A stretch of 64,000 bases of DNA from Pisolithus tinctorius (Eukaryota > Basidiomycota > Agaricomycetes > Boletales > Pisolithaceae): positions 248,001 to 312,000 of the forward strand of contig JANFAH010000007.1 in the NCBI GenBank assembly GCA_024663395.1, given 5' to 3'. A model generated the notes under the pieces. That model did no database searches, was not told the DNA's origin, and was given only the letters and a program-made list of their open reading frames with translations. A program made the position numbers and the translations under genes. This document shows, in pieces, positions 20,774 through 32,275 of this stretch (position 1 is the first letter of the stretch; each line of letters starts with the position of its first letter).

Positions 20774-22134
20774 TTAACACGCTCTTCGAGAGCACCGGGG
20801 AGTGCGACTGTGGCTGCGCGACCGCTTCGGCTTGGAGCGGGCGAACGAATGGACTTTCCTCGAGTATGAGCGAGAGTGCGAGCACGAGGACAGCGAGGAT
20901 GACGACGAGGAAGAAGGGGGCGAGCTACTGGTGGAATATGAATACAAGTGCCTTTGAGTGTGATACTGCTTTGAGCTGCAAGCACACGACTGGACCGGTA
21001 TGAACTCATCTTTTGAATGTGTGTACGAACCCGTTCGAGTCTGCGAGCGCGAATGTGAACGACGACGCGAGGGCGATTCGCCCTGGGTATGCGGCCACCT
21101 TGACTGTGGCTGCGTGCGTGGTGAGCTACGAGAGCGCTCAGCCGACGAGTGACGAGACTGAATGGCTGGTGGGTCAGGTGCTACTGGCTCGAGCTGGATA
21201 GTAGGTAGGGACTGAGGATACATGATGCTCGTTCGAGCAGGTACGCGTGATGGTGTGTCGAACATGCTTCGAGAGGGTGCGGCTGTGGGTGAAAGCGAGC
21301 GACGAGCCCCTACGAGTCTCGAACTGGCTTGCCAACGAAGACCAGTTGTCGAGACGGTCTCGTAGAGTCCTTGCAGCAACTTCGCGTGGGATTTCCTGAC
21401 CTGTAGGTAGAACAACGCAGCCGTTTACAAGTAGACACTTTCCCAAAGCTAAATATGACTTGAATGAATGGCAACCTGCCCGAATATGTCCCGAAAGTCC
21501 GCAGAAGAAGCAGAATGAGTACAGACGGTGGGGAGAGTGATTATCTGAGGCGCGTGAACTGTCGACCTTGCTGCTCTTCCAGAGGCCGCCACTCGACCTC
21601 AGGACCTCCTTAGCTGTAGACATTAGACTGAGCACAGAATACTCTGATGCATCGTGGTGTTCGAGCACCTCTCACCTGAACTCTGGAGGGAACCCATACT
21701 TGAACATACTGGCCAGGTGGGGCAACGGACCCAGTAGGTTCTCGAGAGATAACGAAATTCAACGGAAATTGCGATAATATTGCCCTAGGGATGACATTGA
21801 GACGACATCTGAACTCGCAAATCCAACCTTTAGGCTGGCAAGCTCGGCGGCATGACTTCGACTCGTTTCGTCCAATTCTGGGTACTGCTGAGTGATTTCC
21901 GAGGTAAAACGAGCCCAATTTCCTTGACTACTACTGACGAAGTGGGACCAGAGGTCTGCCGACTCGAAAGGTGCATATTTGAGAGCAAACTTGATTCACT
22001 CGGGCCCGTCGGAGAGCCCGAATCCATCACAGAAGTCGATTATGTCATCGAAATAACTTTGAAGGTCCTTGGGGCACCCAGAGAAGCTCGGTGCTTCGGG
22101 CGAGCCTCGACACGGAATTTTGAGGTCGAGCATG
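20774..22134 (-). pseudogene. gag: Element B gag with zinc knuckle and RS-rich tail (broken)
   Basis: Starts at the ATG at 22134 (MLDLKIPCRGSPEAPSFSG). Capsid-like N-terminal half, then a CCHC knuckle (CFFCGLSGHIRAGC, about 21490), then a tail dense in RS, SR, HS and SS dipeptides (about 20780-21150), reminiscent of SR splicing proteins. TGA codons interrupt the first half, one at PPEF-x-stop-EVLEHH shared with B2. Relative to B2, 8 bp are missing near 21300, which shifts the frame before the tail. The product would be inactive as it stands. Confidence 0.75.
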
Positions 22135-22338
22135 ATGTCAGGGGGGGAATACGAGTGCGAGTGCTTGATAAGTGAGTGTGCACGAGTGGGAAAACACGAA
22201 AATGCGAGCGAAGTGACTGCAAAAATGAGACCGAAAGGCAAAACCTGCTAAACCGAGCCTGAAAATTGCGAAAATGAAGCTGGAGATTGCAAAATAAAAT
22301 CTGGGAAGGTTTGGATGGGTGCCAGGCTAAGACAGAAG

Positions 22339-22357
22339 CCCCTCGCAGTGGGCTCCA
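22339..22357 (-). promoter_or_regulatory. Element B primer binding site
   Basis: Minus strand TGGAGCCCACTGCGAGGGG, 2 nt after the 5' LTR. It differs from the A and C site by one CpG-type change. Confidence 0.86.
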
Positions 22358-22359
22358 GT

Positions 22360-22721
22360 TGTAGGAAAATTGATTTTTAAGAGAGAGTAGAAGTAGCTGA
22401 GGAGAGCAGGGATATCTGAGGGGGGTGAGTAAGCCAAAGGGGCTTCTATAACCTGGGCAAGGATCCTGATAGTCATCTGAAGGCTTCTGGGGCTGTCTGG
22501 GTGCAGGGAAATGACCTGCTCGAACCTGTCTCTCGTCTTAGGGTAACTCGTCTATTGTTATTAAAGAACAAAAACTGTACAAAAGTAGAACTACTGCTGA
22601 CTAAGCAACCAAAAAAGCGAAATCTAAGTACAACTCATAGAAAAAAGTATCTAAGAATGAAAACCAAGTAAAACAAGGAAAATAAACCAATTCCCCTGGT
22701 AGGGAAATTACATTCCCTACA
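22360..22721 (-). repeat. Element B 5' LTR
   Basis: 362 bp, matching the left LTR at 18636-18996 with scattered substitutions. It is bounded by the PBS on the left and ACGA on the right. Confidence 0.94.
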
Positions 22722-22725
22722 ACGA

Positions 22726-22840
22726 GGTACATGCACAAGGCAGATGGGATAATTCCGAAGATGACAGACATGGATGGTAATGACAGAATTTTGGTGTTGG
22801 CATCCCTATTTTGGCCTCAGGGAGTATACTACTCCCTACA
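22726..22840 (-). repeat. Element C1 3' LTR, last segment
   Basis: Ends GGGAGTATACTACTCCCTACA like the right LTR at 32271. Just outside, CTGACC (22861-22866) and GGTCAG (22873-22878) form the pre-LTR hairpin on the internal side. Confidence 0.9.
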
Positions 22841-23105
22841 CCTCCCAGGGTCTTCGAATGCTGACCGTCCTTGGTCAGAGGTCATCGAGTCATGACAGAA
22901 GGGCAGCGGAGATTCGGAAGGTGATGTAACGAAGAAGGCTCATGTTTGGCCACATGGCTTGTGTGAACAAAAACTCTGCACCCAGATAATGCATCAGCAG
23001 CAGCCCTTCGGAATTAAAAACTTGCCCAGAAACATCTCATTGTCAGATTCACCCCTGCTACTCCAGCATCTCGCTCTCAGACTCTCACAACTCTCAGCAA
23101 CTACC

Positions 23106-24685
23106 ATGCAAGCTTACTCCATCAACAATGCATGCCCCATGTTCAGCATGAGGGACCAGGCAACCATGGTGCTCGCTGCAGCTCTAGGGCACATTTGGGA
23201 CTTGATTGAGGGGGCACCACAGCCAGAGGAGAGGCTGGAGATCATCTATGTGTGGGTGGAGGACTGGGACAAGACATGGGTGAGCAACCTTCCACTACAG
23301 TGTGTCACACATTGACAGAGATCCACAGGCCAGCATTTGCTCGTGGTGGAAATACGTTGACAACAACGGAATTTCCATGCCAAAGGTTCGCGATGAGTGC
23401 ATGTGTGACTACACCGAGGAATCTGTGATGTGCCAAAGCCTTTTAGTCCTGGGTGCTATTGCCATTGCCAACCTCCATCGCCCAGTGGAGCAGAGGTGGA
23501 TCCACATCGATGACATCTTTGAAGACTACCAGGAGAGGGTTGAGTTGAGGGTGCAGCTCAAGGCAGAGAGGTTGACAAGGGAACCCTCTATGCTCACACG
23601 CAGACAGGCAGCAATGGCAGTAGGTGAAGGTCAAGGCCATGCACCCAGTGATACTGAAGCAGGGGAGTCCTCAAGTGGAACTGGACAACAAGTGAGGCAA
23701 CAGACGGAAGGTACAGGCAAGGGGAAGGGCAAGGAAAAAGTACACCCCACCCTCCAGGAAACTCCGAGCATGATGGCTAATGTTCAGAAACTCTGCAGGC
23801 CACAGATGAAGTTGATGAGTTGGAGAACGACGAAGGCAAACACCCACCAAACCCTGACCCATCAAAAACTGGTGCTCCAGCAGCTGAAGCCAACCTTCGA
23901 TGCAGGGAGTGTGCAAAGGGCTACCTGGGGAGTCATGCGAGCGATGCAGGCAGGCCAAGCAGAAATGTAGCTGGTTGCTCAGAGTGGGTAGGAAGGTGAG
24001 TACAAGCTGATCGCGATGTGATGAACAAGGACACTGAACTGTAACACAGCACAAGAATGCTGGTAGTGGAGAGACAGCTGCTGGGCCATTGCATAAACGG
24101 ACCAAGTCAGTAATGGTAGTGACGACGACTGAAACTCCAGCGACGACTGGGCTGAAACTCTGGATCCCTGCTTGCAAACCACCCCCCAGGCAAAACTCTG
24201 AACCAACTCCCAGACACCCAACACCTCGTGCTAGTCCCCCATCAACCTCAAACATGCCTCCTCCTCCTGCACCTCGACCTCCTCTCTTCCTTCCATCAGC
24301 AACCCCTGCACCTCGACCTCACCCTGAGCTAACTCTGCCACCAATGGACAATCCAGGAGACCTTGGTGATGGTGGACTTTTTGGCAGACCAATGGGATTA
24401 TTGGACGATCCTCCCACCCCCGTCATCAGTGTGCAGGACAAGTCCAAAGGTCCTCCAGTCAAAGAAACTCTGCAGGTCGCAAACCTGAGTGAATCGACTA
24501 CGCATGAGACTCTTGCTGAGCACATCCAACTGTTGGAGGGTAGGGTGGATGATGAGGAGTTTGAGTTGACCCAGATCCACCAGATGCTGGGGCTGTTGGC
24601 AATGCAAGTAGAGTGACAGATCGGTGCAGTTCAGGGGCAATGTGAGGAGCTGAAGAGGTTGAAGGATCAGCTCAAAGATATGTAG
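23106..24685 (+). pseudogene. Antisense accessory gene of element C1
   Basis: Plus-strand gene opposite to gag-pol, just inside the 3' LTR. It begins MQAYSINNACPMFSMRDQAT at 23106 and continues through a Lys/Glu/Gln-rich stretch (about 23550-23750). It has a Cys motif split between two frames (RCREC, then SCERCRQAKQKCSW at about 23930-23975), so an indel has hit it. A GTGAGT donor follows at 23996. A Pro-rich exon (about 24150-24330) and an acidic coiled coil ending ELKRLKDQLKDM complete it. One TGA interrupts the coil at 24614-24616. The overall plan (Cys motif ending C-x-W, intron, acidic or coiled tail) agrees with D and E, though the N-terminal exon differs. Confidence 0.65.
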
Positions 24686-24953
24686 GTACATGTACAGTAG
24701 TGTAAGTAGATTGTGGAATTTATTTGTTTTATTTTATTTTGTGAATCTTTCAGCATTTTGAACAGGATTATCGCTAAGAAGGGAGCAGGAAAAGAGAACA
24801 AATTGACGAGAGACTGGAGATGAGTGGAAATTTTTTTTTTTTTGTGAGGATGGTTTTGTTTCATACGAGACAAAGAGGGTAACTATATAAGCAAAAGGAA
24901 AAGCAGAGAAAGAGAGGAAAGAAAAGAAAGGAAAAGATAGAGAGAAAGGTGTG

Positions 24954-26888
24954 CTACTCATCTGATTCATCCAAAGGGATGCCAGTGAGTGCAGGGTCTG
25001 GTAGCAAATTGTCTTCCAAGCAATCCAAGTTGTCTGCGGAAATTCCAGTCAACTGTGTGACTTCGATACAAGAGTTGTTCCACAGGAAATAGGGGTAAAG
25101 ATGGAAGGCAGCAAAGCGGAATTTGGACATGGCTCCATCTAATTCTGCCAGGATGTACGAGCCTCCTTTGGTATGCTGAACGACAATCATGGGGCCTAGG
25201 TAGCATGGTTTGGTCTTGTGATCTAGTTCTCACTCGATATGTGAATTCTGCATGAGGACGAGTGACCCAGGTTCGAAGTTGAAGTCTTGGATGGTGTGTG
25301 CAAAATGAGTGACAAAGTCTTTGACCAACACGAAGTGGGATCTCAGAACAAGGTCATGGATTTGAGCAAGGTCTTCTGGACATTTCTGGAGTTGGTGGGC
25401 ATGATGGGCGATGAGTTCTGATGTCAAGTAAAATTCTGCCTCAAAAGGGGCCAAGAATGTTGCCTCAACAATGTCAAAAGGGAGTCTAGGTTCGATGCCA
25501 TGAGCCATATAAAATGGAGAAAACCCAGTTGCCTTGTGAACTGTAACCCTCTCTGCCCAGAACACTGCAGGAGCCACTTCTGACCACTTTGATGCTTCTC
25601 CTCTGCAACTCTTTACCAATGCCTCCCTCACATCGAAATGCTGACGCTCAACAACTCCATTAGCTTGTGAGTTATAGGGTGAGATTTGGATGTGGTGAAT
25701 TCTGAAGGTTTTGGAAAGCCAATTGAGAGCGAGGATGTAGGGACCACCATTGTCTGTGACAATTTCCACAACTGCACCCCAGCAGCACAAGATCTGTTCA
25801 AAAATGAATTTTCTGATGGACTTGCTGGTCTCCATGCAAAGCATAGCCCACTCTGGATAACTAGTAAGTGAACAGCGAGCTTGGGTGACATAGCAAAATC
25901 CGTTTGACTTCAGCATTAAGAACGTGTCCATGTATGTTTTGAAGAATAGGGGCTCAGGGATGGTGACAACTGGCAGAATATGAATGCGATCCAGATGGTG
26001 TATTTGGCATTCATGACATGACTTGACATACCAGCAGACGTCCTGCTCTAGCATAGGCCACCAGAAACGAGTCAGCAAATGCATGCAGGTTGAGAAGATA
26101 TCCTTGTGCCCTAGGTCATCATGAGCCTGACAAAGAGTCCCGAGGCACTTGTGAGAAGCGACTACTAGTTGGTGACATCCTTGAGGCTCTTTCCTCCACA
26201 GCTCTCCTCCTTTGACAAAATACTGAGTGGTGAGATGCACCAGGCTTTCCAACTCCCCTTCCTCCAATCCTTCTGGCATCTTCTTCGTCTCCAGAAATTC
26301 CTTTACCACTTTCAACCTCTCCTCTCTCTGGATCGCTTTCTCTGAGCGTGGAATTTCCATCTTGTAGACACTCAATGAGGTTTGTTTGGAGGAGTAGATG
26401 CCTAGACTCTGTGACAAGACTGAAGGTGAGTCTGACAAGGTACTCGGAATTTCCAAAGGGTAAGGCTGGGACTCGAAATGGGCCTCCCTATGGTTCAAGA
26501 GCTCTACAGCAAAGGCTCCACACTCATCTATCCAGTCCTTGTAGTCCTCTTCCCCATCCTCATCTTCTGCTGCTTTTGGTCTCCTTGAAAGACCATCTGG
26601 TGCTGCATGCTTGTATGCAGGGACATGTATGAGCTCGAAGTCAAATAAAAGAATTCCTGCAATCCAGTGGTTGATGGTAGTGTTGGGCTGTAAGTTGGGA
26701 TTGTTAATCATCCCCTTTATATATCGTGCATCAACCTTGACAACTAAATTCCGCACACCGAAAATGTGAAGTCTGACATTGTGTAAAGTGTGGAAAAGAC
26801 CAAAGAGCTCCAGTTTTGGCTTGGCTATAACAGCATTCACAGTCATTGAGAGTAATCGAGCTGAACCTGGCAGGATAGCATTTTTCAT
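24954..26888 (-). pseudogene. pol: Element C1 RNase H and integrase
   Basis: One frame of about 640 codons with a TGA at 25230-25232. After RNase H (VKVDARYIKGMINNPN) come the HHCC finger (CHECQIHHLDRIH) and an integrase core with Asp in YMDTFL, Asp in IVTDNGGPYI and Glu in NGVVERQHFDVRE. The C-terminal part (GPMIVVQHTKGGSYILAEL) is the integrase SH3-like domain; no chromodomain is evident. C2 carries the same domain uninterrupted at 32277-33803. Confidence 0.88.
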
Positions 26889-27961
26889 CTTCTCCCTCCT
26901 GCATGAGGAGGCATCCTATAGTGATGTTCGAAGTGTCGACTGCTAGAATAACCTTCTTATCGGAATTGTAGTCAATAGTGCATAGGGCAGGGGATGAGAC
27001 AATAGTTTGGCGAAGATAGTCCATGGCTTCTTTGTGTTCATCATGGAATTCAAAGGAGACATCTTTCTTGGTCAGCTCGATGAGGGGATGTGTGTGTTTA
27101 GCAAAATCCTTGATAAAGATCCTGCAGTACGAGCAAAGACCTAAAAATCCGTGCACTTCAGTGATGTTAGTGCAGCAGGGCCAATCTTTAATTTTTTGGA
27201 CTTTAGCTTCGTCCAGAATTCTCCCCTTGAATGACACCTTATGCCCAACCACTATGATAGACAGCGTGGCGATGACACATTTCTTTGCTGAGATGGTAGC
27301 TCCTGCATGACACAGGCAATGTAAGATGTGGTTGACGTTCTGCAGATGTTCCCAGATGAAGCATCTGATCCCAGAGTTTTGTGCGATCGTCTGGTAGGTA
27401 CCGTCAGAATTTTGGTAACGAGATTTGGGGCCTTTGATCAGGCAATCATCGATGAATGGGATGGTAACTTCTGGAATTTCATCCTCTAATATCCAACAGA
27501 TGTCTCTGTGGAAAATTTGGATGGCATTTGTGTAGCCCATAGGTAACTACCAGTTTGGTGAGTTGAAGGGTACCAATAGGGGTTTGGAAAGTAGCTAGAT
27601 TGCAGTATTCGTCATGGATGGTGCAATGATCGTATCTGACCATAAGATCTAAAATTCTGTAGACGGAGTGGCAGGTGAAAGCTTCTGCAATTGAGTCAAT
27701 GAAAGGGGGAACAGCTGAATCCTGTATAGATACAGCATTCAGAGGTTGTAAGTCATGAACAAGGCACAGAGATTTTCCATCCTTCTTGACTATGCAGAAC
27801 CATTTCAAGTGATAGGACGAAGTAGAAGGTTCATAGACACCTGCAGAAATCTTTTCTTTGATTATGCTGATGATGTCATGAAAAATGGCAGGAGGTATGG
27901 GGATATTCCGCTCGACCCAGGGTTTGTGGGCTAGCATGGGTATCTTCAGTGGCGGAAACAT
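26731..27961 (-). pseudogene. pol: Element C1 reverse transcriptase
   Basis: Two overlapping frames, 27479-27961 (fingers: KKDGKSLCLVHDLQPLNA) and 26731-27540 (palm: FIDDCLIKG, an FIDD box in place of YxDD). The frame changes near 27530, where a short insertion in C1 relative to C2 lies at 27540-27555, and again near 26800 at the junction with RNase H. It copied element RNA; it is broken now. Confidence 0.85.
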
Positions 27962-28030
27962 ATCTTCTTGGAAGGTTCCTCTTTCTGAGGCATCCCAAGC
28001 GAAGGTGGTCTCATGTGTCTTGACCAGCCA

Positions 28031-28570
28031 TCACACAAGATTTAACTCTGCGGGCCAGAGGAACTTTGAAGGGTCCAGATTGAGCTTGTCAGCCCTTTCC
28101 TGGGTGAACCTGGAGCCTGGCATGAATGGAGGAGGATGAGTAGGTAATACAGGTAAGTCTGTGAGAGGATCTTCAGCCTCCCGACGCTCTACCCAGAATT
28201 CCACAGGCATTGATGTTGGTACAGGCCTGACCTTCTTTGCTACAGGTTTGTATTTTAAGATATGAAGGATGGGATCGAACTGGTAAGTAGAATGTAAGGC
28301 TGAAATTGTCAGTGGTGAAACAGTAGTGCTAGTAGAAAATAAGAAAGGGTCATTCGAAGAAACAAAACTAGAATCAAATGGGTCAACTGGGGGCATACTG
28401 TTGTTTTGTAAATCATAGAGCAATGCCACAGTGGAATTTTGGGTAGTATCTGTAGAGAAAAGAGAAACTGGCTTTGAAGGTAACAAGGGAGAGTCAGAAA
28501 TGTAGAGCGAGCACACAGAGAAAATGTTATCATGGCCTCCTTGTGATCTAAACGAGTCATTGACTGACAC
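28031..28570 (-). CDS. Element C1 protease-RT linker (fragment)
   Basis: Open frame of 179 codons, rich in Ser, Thr and Pro (SPLLPSKPVSLFSTDTTQN), between protease and RT. It looks like the spacer part of the polyprotein. No domain recognised. Confidence 0.5.
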   Translation of the reverse strand: MSVNDSFRSQGGHDNIFSVCSLYISDSPLLPSKPVSLFSTDTTQNSTVALLYDLQNNSMPPVDPFDSSFVSSNDPFLFSTSTTVSPLTISALHSTYQFDPILHILKYKPVAKKVRPVPTSMPVEFWVERREAEDPLTDLPVLPTHPPPFMPGSRFTQERADKLNLDPSKFLWPAELNLV

Positions 28571-28791
28571 TAAAAACCCTGCTCAGGTTGTTTCATGTGG
28601 CAATGCATCTCCTTGCATGCGAAGTAGTCTTCTTCATCATTGGAATTTATGAACTGTGGAAGAGGCTGTAGTCTGTTTCGAGGGCACATCAGAATTAATA
28701 CCTGTCTTCCTGTGTTAGGGTCACAAATCTCTAGGGACTGTTCCCCATCAGGGAAATCTCGTAGGACACTGGTGAGCAGACAGAAGAAGGG

Positions 28792-29181
28792 TCACCCAAG
28801 AAGTAGATCAAATGGAGCATGATCAATGACCTGAATTTGGAGGTGTGCTTCGATATTCCCTATGCGCAAGGATGCATTCTCTATGACACCTAGAGTACTT
28901 TCTTTGGATTGGTTAGTGGCTTCGAGAGTCATGCTCATGTCAGAACAAAGAGGAGCCCCTAAGGCCTCCCATAGTTCACGACACAAGGCTACCACCTGAC
29001 AACCACTGTCCAGAATGCATTTGACATGGAGTTTGTCCATTAAGATGCCATCGACAGTGTGTAAGGGGGCAGTAGCGAGGCCTACACACTTCCCTTCGAC
29101 ATCTCTGACCCAGAATTGTTCATAGGATGCCCAGGTAGGTGATGCCACAGCTTCTGATGCCGTTTCCAGGCTCCCAATCAT
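28792..29181 (-). CDS. Element C1 aspartic protease (fragment)
   Basis: Retropepsin-like: the active-site triad is in VKCILDSGCQVVALC, and the C-terminal part reads QIQVIDHAPFDLLLG, like the conserved ILG motif. It follows the C-terminal gag helix (LLAVSPEIRKQV) in the upstream frame. C2 has lost this domain through an internal deletion. Confidence 0.8.
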   Translation of the reverse strand: MIGSLETASEAVASPTWASYEQFWVRDVEGKCVGLATAPLHTVDGILMDKLHVKCILDSGCQVVALCRELWEALGAPLCSDMSMTLEATNQSKESTLGVIENASLRIGNIEAHLQIQVIDHAPFDLLLG

Positions 29182-29205
29182 TATCTTCTTCGTTGCAGCC
29201 AGTTC

Positions 29206-31200
29206 TCAGACCTGCTTACGAATCTCTGGGCTGACAGCAAGGAGGTCTTTGGTAGAGATTTCCATCTTCACTTCTAAGACTTGGTTTACGAGACATCTGG
29301 TAGCAGCCACTTCATCGAAACTGCTCTGGTATTGAAATTGGGGTGCAGGAATTGTTGTAGGCTTAGATTTCCTGGGATCTGTGGGATTAGAGATGGCTGG
29401 AGTTTTACTAATGGTTGGGTTCTCTGTAACATGGACAGGATTGTTTGGAATGGAATTAACGACTGGCCTGGGGGCAGATGATGCATTAGCAGGCACTGGA
29501 CTTGCCACAGGGTTTCGCTGATGGCAGGCCGGAATTTCTACACTGTCGAAACGAGTGGCCTTCTTCTTCTTGATATTATTTTTCAATTCTTCTACTTGTG
29601 CATAAGCTCTCGCCAGGGCATGTTGGTCTTCTTCATTGGCATTACTCTCTAGTTCTTTGTCGATTAGGTAGGAGGAGGGATGTAGGTCGACCTGAAACTC
29701 TGCGGATTCTTCATTAGTGAAGAACATTGTGCTGATGAGATGAGGTGGGGTATCACGTCCTCGAGATGAGTTCGATGACTGGCTAGGATGTTGTATGGAG
29801 ACAAGGTTTGCTGAAGTGATGATAGAATCATGCATGGTGAGGAAGTTGTTGATCTTTTCTTTAAAGTTCCGGCCAGCAGCCATCCTGGGAATGTCAGAAC
29901 CATCAGGCATAAATACTCTTCCCCCTATCAGGGTGCATTTCCCAGCTTGTATGTATTCATGACACAGTGCACACTCTGCCGTATGGTGACCATCGGTGCT
30001 CCCACAGAAGAAACACTGTGGGTCAAAAGAGTGATGGAATTGGGCCTCTTGACCTTGCTGAGGGGGTGATGTGTCAGTAGGTTGTTGGGTGACTTGGACA
30101 TACTCGCATTTTAAGATAGTGGGGACAGTTGACGACGAAGGGGGTGCGGAGTTCTGGGGAAACAAAGCCGACGAATCAGGCTGGGGGAGATTTCATTTTG
30201 CTCCACTGAGCAGGTAGTTAGCATGCTTGTAGACCAGATCGAACTCCCAAGGTTTGTCAATGTTGTGATCTAGGTCTGAAAGTTGCAATCGCATGAGCAA
30301 GGAATTCTGGAACCTTGGGGGAAACCCCTCAAGGAATTTCTTGTTGATGTAGTCTTCAGGGAGCTTCTTCTTCTTCTGGATGAGGCCCAGGATGCGTCGG
30401 AATTCCCGGACATATTTACTGAGATCTTCCAGTGATCCCATAGGTTTCTGGACTTGATGGTAGAGTAGGGTTTCCAGGTCGGCTTTGGTATAGCAGCGAT
30501 CTTGCACCAAGGCACCTGGATAGTAGTTCAGGAGTTCTTTGGAAAATGCATCCCAGTTGTTGAAGCCATTGGTTGCAGCATCTAAGGTGGACCAAAATTC
30601 CGCCTCATCGTGATCAGCGTAACAGATGACCCAGTGGATTTTATCTCTTCTGGTGTCAAGGCCAGCTTCAATGCAGAGTTGTTCGACATCTTCAAGGTAG
30701 CGAGTGATGTCTTCAGTATGACTGGAAAACTTTGGGGCTTTGTTAGAGCCCCTAAGTGGCATGTCTCTAGCTCCAGACATTATGCAAATGGATGCGGAAT
30801 TTAAGAGTGGGGTGACTGAGGTATTCTGAGTGGGAACTTGGGCAGGGGAAACAATAGCAGGATTTAAAGTGAGTGATTGTGAAGGGATAAGGAGTTGTTC
30901 AGCAGCAAGTTCGGAATTACTAGATGACAAGGGCGAAGAAGAGGTTAGATCTGAGGGAGGTGAAAGTTCTTGATGCTCTGTGGGAGGATTGAAGGGTTCA
31001 TCAAAGTCAAAACCTCCTGGAAATGCTGGGTAAAATGCTGGGGACTCTGGGCTCCAGAAGATCTTGTCTAACCCAAGATCTGAGTCTGACGAGTGTGGCT
31101 CTGATATATCTCTAGGATCAGTTACTGGAATTAAGATTTCTGATGAGGAAATAGATAGTCTGTGGAAGGGCTCTAGGAGCTCTTCGAGTTTGGTTCTTTG
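29206..31200 (-). pseudogene. gag: Element C1 gag
   Basis: Capsid part 30193-30930 and C-terminal part 29206-30165 lie in one frame, separated by TGA at 30193-30195 where C2 has TGG. Landmarks: MPLRGSNKAPKFSSHTEDI (start Met probably near 30780), an atypical zinc knuckle CFFCGSTDGHHTAEC (about 30000), and LLAVSPEIRKQV before protease. The frame stays open upstream to the PBS without an in-frame ATG, an acidic Pro-rich leader (GGFDFDEPFNPPTEHQELS) that is also present in C2. Confidence 0.82.
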
Positions 31201-31239
31201 ATGAGTGGGTCGTAAGGATCTCCTTTCCAGATCTACAGA

Positions 31240-31258
31240 CCCCTCGCGGTGGGCTCCA
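31240..31258 (-). promoter_or_regulatory. Element C1 primer binding site
   Basis: Minus strand TGGAGCCCACCGCGAGGGG, 6 nt inside the 5' LTR, identical to that of A. Confidence 0.88.
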
Positions 31259-31264
31259 AAACGA

Positions 31265-32271
31265 TGTGTGGCACTACTTCTGGGTAGTGTGTGAACAGGG
31301 GAAAGCTGTAGGGAAAATCCCTAGGCTCGACCCAAGGGGTGCTGAGTAGGAAGGAGATGTAGAATGCGATGGTAGAGTCAGTCGAAGAGTCGAATGTGGG
31401 TCACGGAATTTAATTCTGCAGAGTCGAAGTTAGGGACAGACTTGCTTTTGAAATTCCAGACAATGATCTTGCACCGAGGGAGTAACTCCAAGACGAATTA
31501 AGTGCATGGGAGAGGAAAACGAGTACTAGTGGAACAAGGACACAAAGATGCAGTAGACACAGTAGACGCAAAGACACAGATACACAGTGGACACAGAGGA
31601 TGCAAAGACTCTTTGAACTCTTTAGACTCACACAAGACACAGAATGTGGGTCCCAAAAGAGATGATTCTCATTTTGTCACTGAGGCAGAATTATATAGTA
31701 CATGGATAGTAAGGTACTGATCAGAGAAATGTGGGGTGGGAGAAGCAAAACTCCGAAAAATAAAGGGGATGATGTGTCAGATGTCAAAGCCATACAGCAA
31801 TGTGTGAAAACAAACTGTAAGGTAGTAACTGAGAAAGACAACAGGAAAGATGGGTATCTTCTGACAGGACGGGTGTACACTGTACCATAGAGTGGAATGC
31901 GAAGGGTAGAGGCTGTAGGTAGAAAGGGGTTCTCGCATTGCAGAGAAAGGTTCACGGGAAAGGAACAAGAGGGGTAACTGGAGTTTTTACTGATGATCTA
32001 CATGGCTTCCTGGCTACGTGGTGAGGCGAGGGTCGAGGCGACATGACTGCGGAATTCTGGATAGATGAATGTCAGGTTGATGTTGACACAGAATTTTGGG
32101 ATGATGACTGATGTGCATTACTGATGGATAGGGAAGCTCCGAAGGTTCGACAGGCAAGGCGGTGCACAAGGCAGATGGGATAATTCCAAAGACAACAGAC
32201 GTGGATGGTAATGGCAGAATTTTGGTGTTGGCATCCCTATTTCAGCCTCAGGGAGTATACTACTCCCTACA
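31265..32271 (-). repeat. Element C1 5' LTR
   Basis: 1007 bp, TGTGTGGCAC to CTCCCTACA, followed by the target duplication ACAG. A TATATAA box on the minus strand lies at 31691-31697, conserved in C2. The inner end carries AGGGAGTA (32250-32257) and TACTCCCT (32261-32268) as an inverted pair. Confidence 0.95.
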
Positions 32272-32275
32272 ACAG

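Larger units (their letters stand above)
18636..22721 (-). mobile_element. Element B: 4.1-kb gag-only LTR retrotransposon in the C1 LTR
   Basis: LTRs 18636-18996 and 22360-22721. Target duplication ACAA (18632-18635) against ACGA (22722-22725), a CpG-type difference. It inserted only 7 bp from the right duplication of A, in the same C1 LTR. It encodes gag with a zinc knuckle and an RS-rich tail, then a repeat-rich 3' region; no pol. B2 at 36969-44543 is a second copy in the opposite orientation. Confidence 0.9.
8670..32271 (-). mobile_element. Element C1: Ty3/Gypsy LTR retrotransposon inserted in C2, itself hit by A and B
   Basis: LTRs: left 8670-9567 plus 18629-18635 plus 22726-22840 (split by A and B), right 31265-32271. 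Target duplication ACAG at 8666-8669 and 32272-32275. Net length without A and B is about 10.45 kb. From the right: 5' LTR, PBS, gag, protease, RT, RNase H, integrase, antisense gene, 3' LTR. The integrase ends without a visible chromodomain. Several frames are broken, so it is no longer autonomous. Confidence 0.92.

Noticed and set aside
25686..25871. Plus-strand open frames within C1 and C2 pol
   Set aside because: They lie wholly opposite recognised integrase and RT coding sequence and show no motif.
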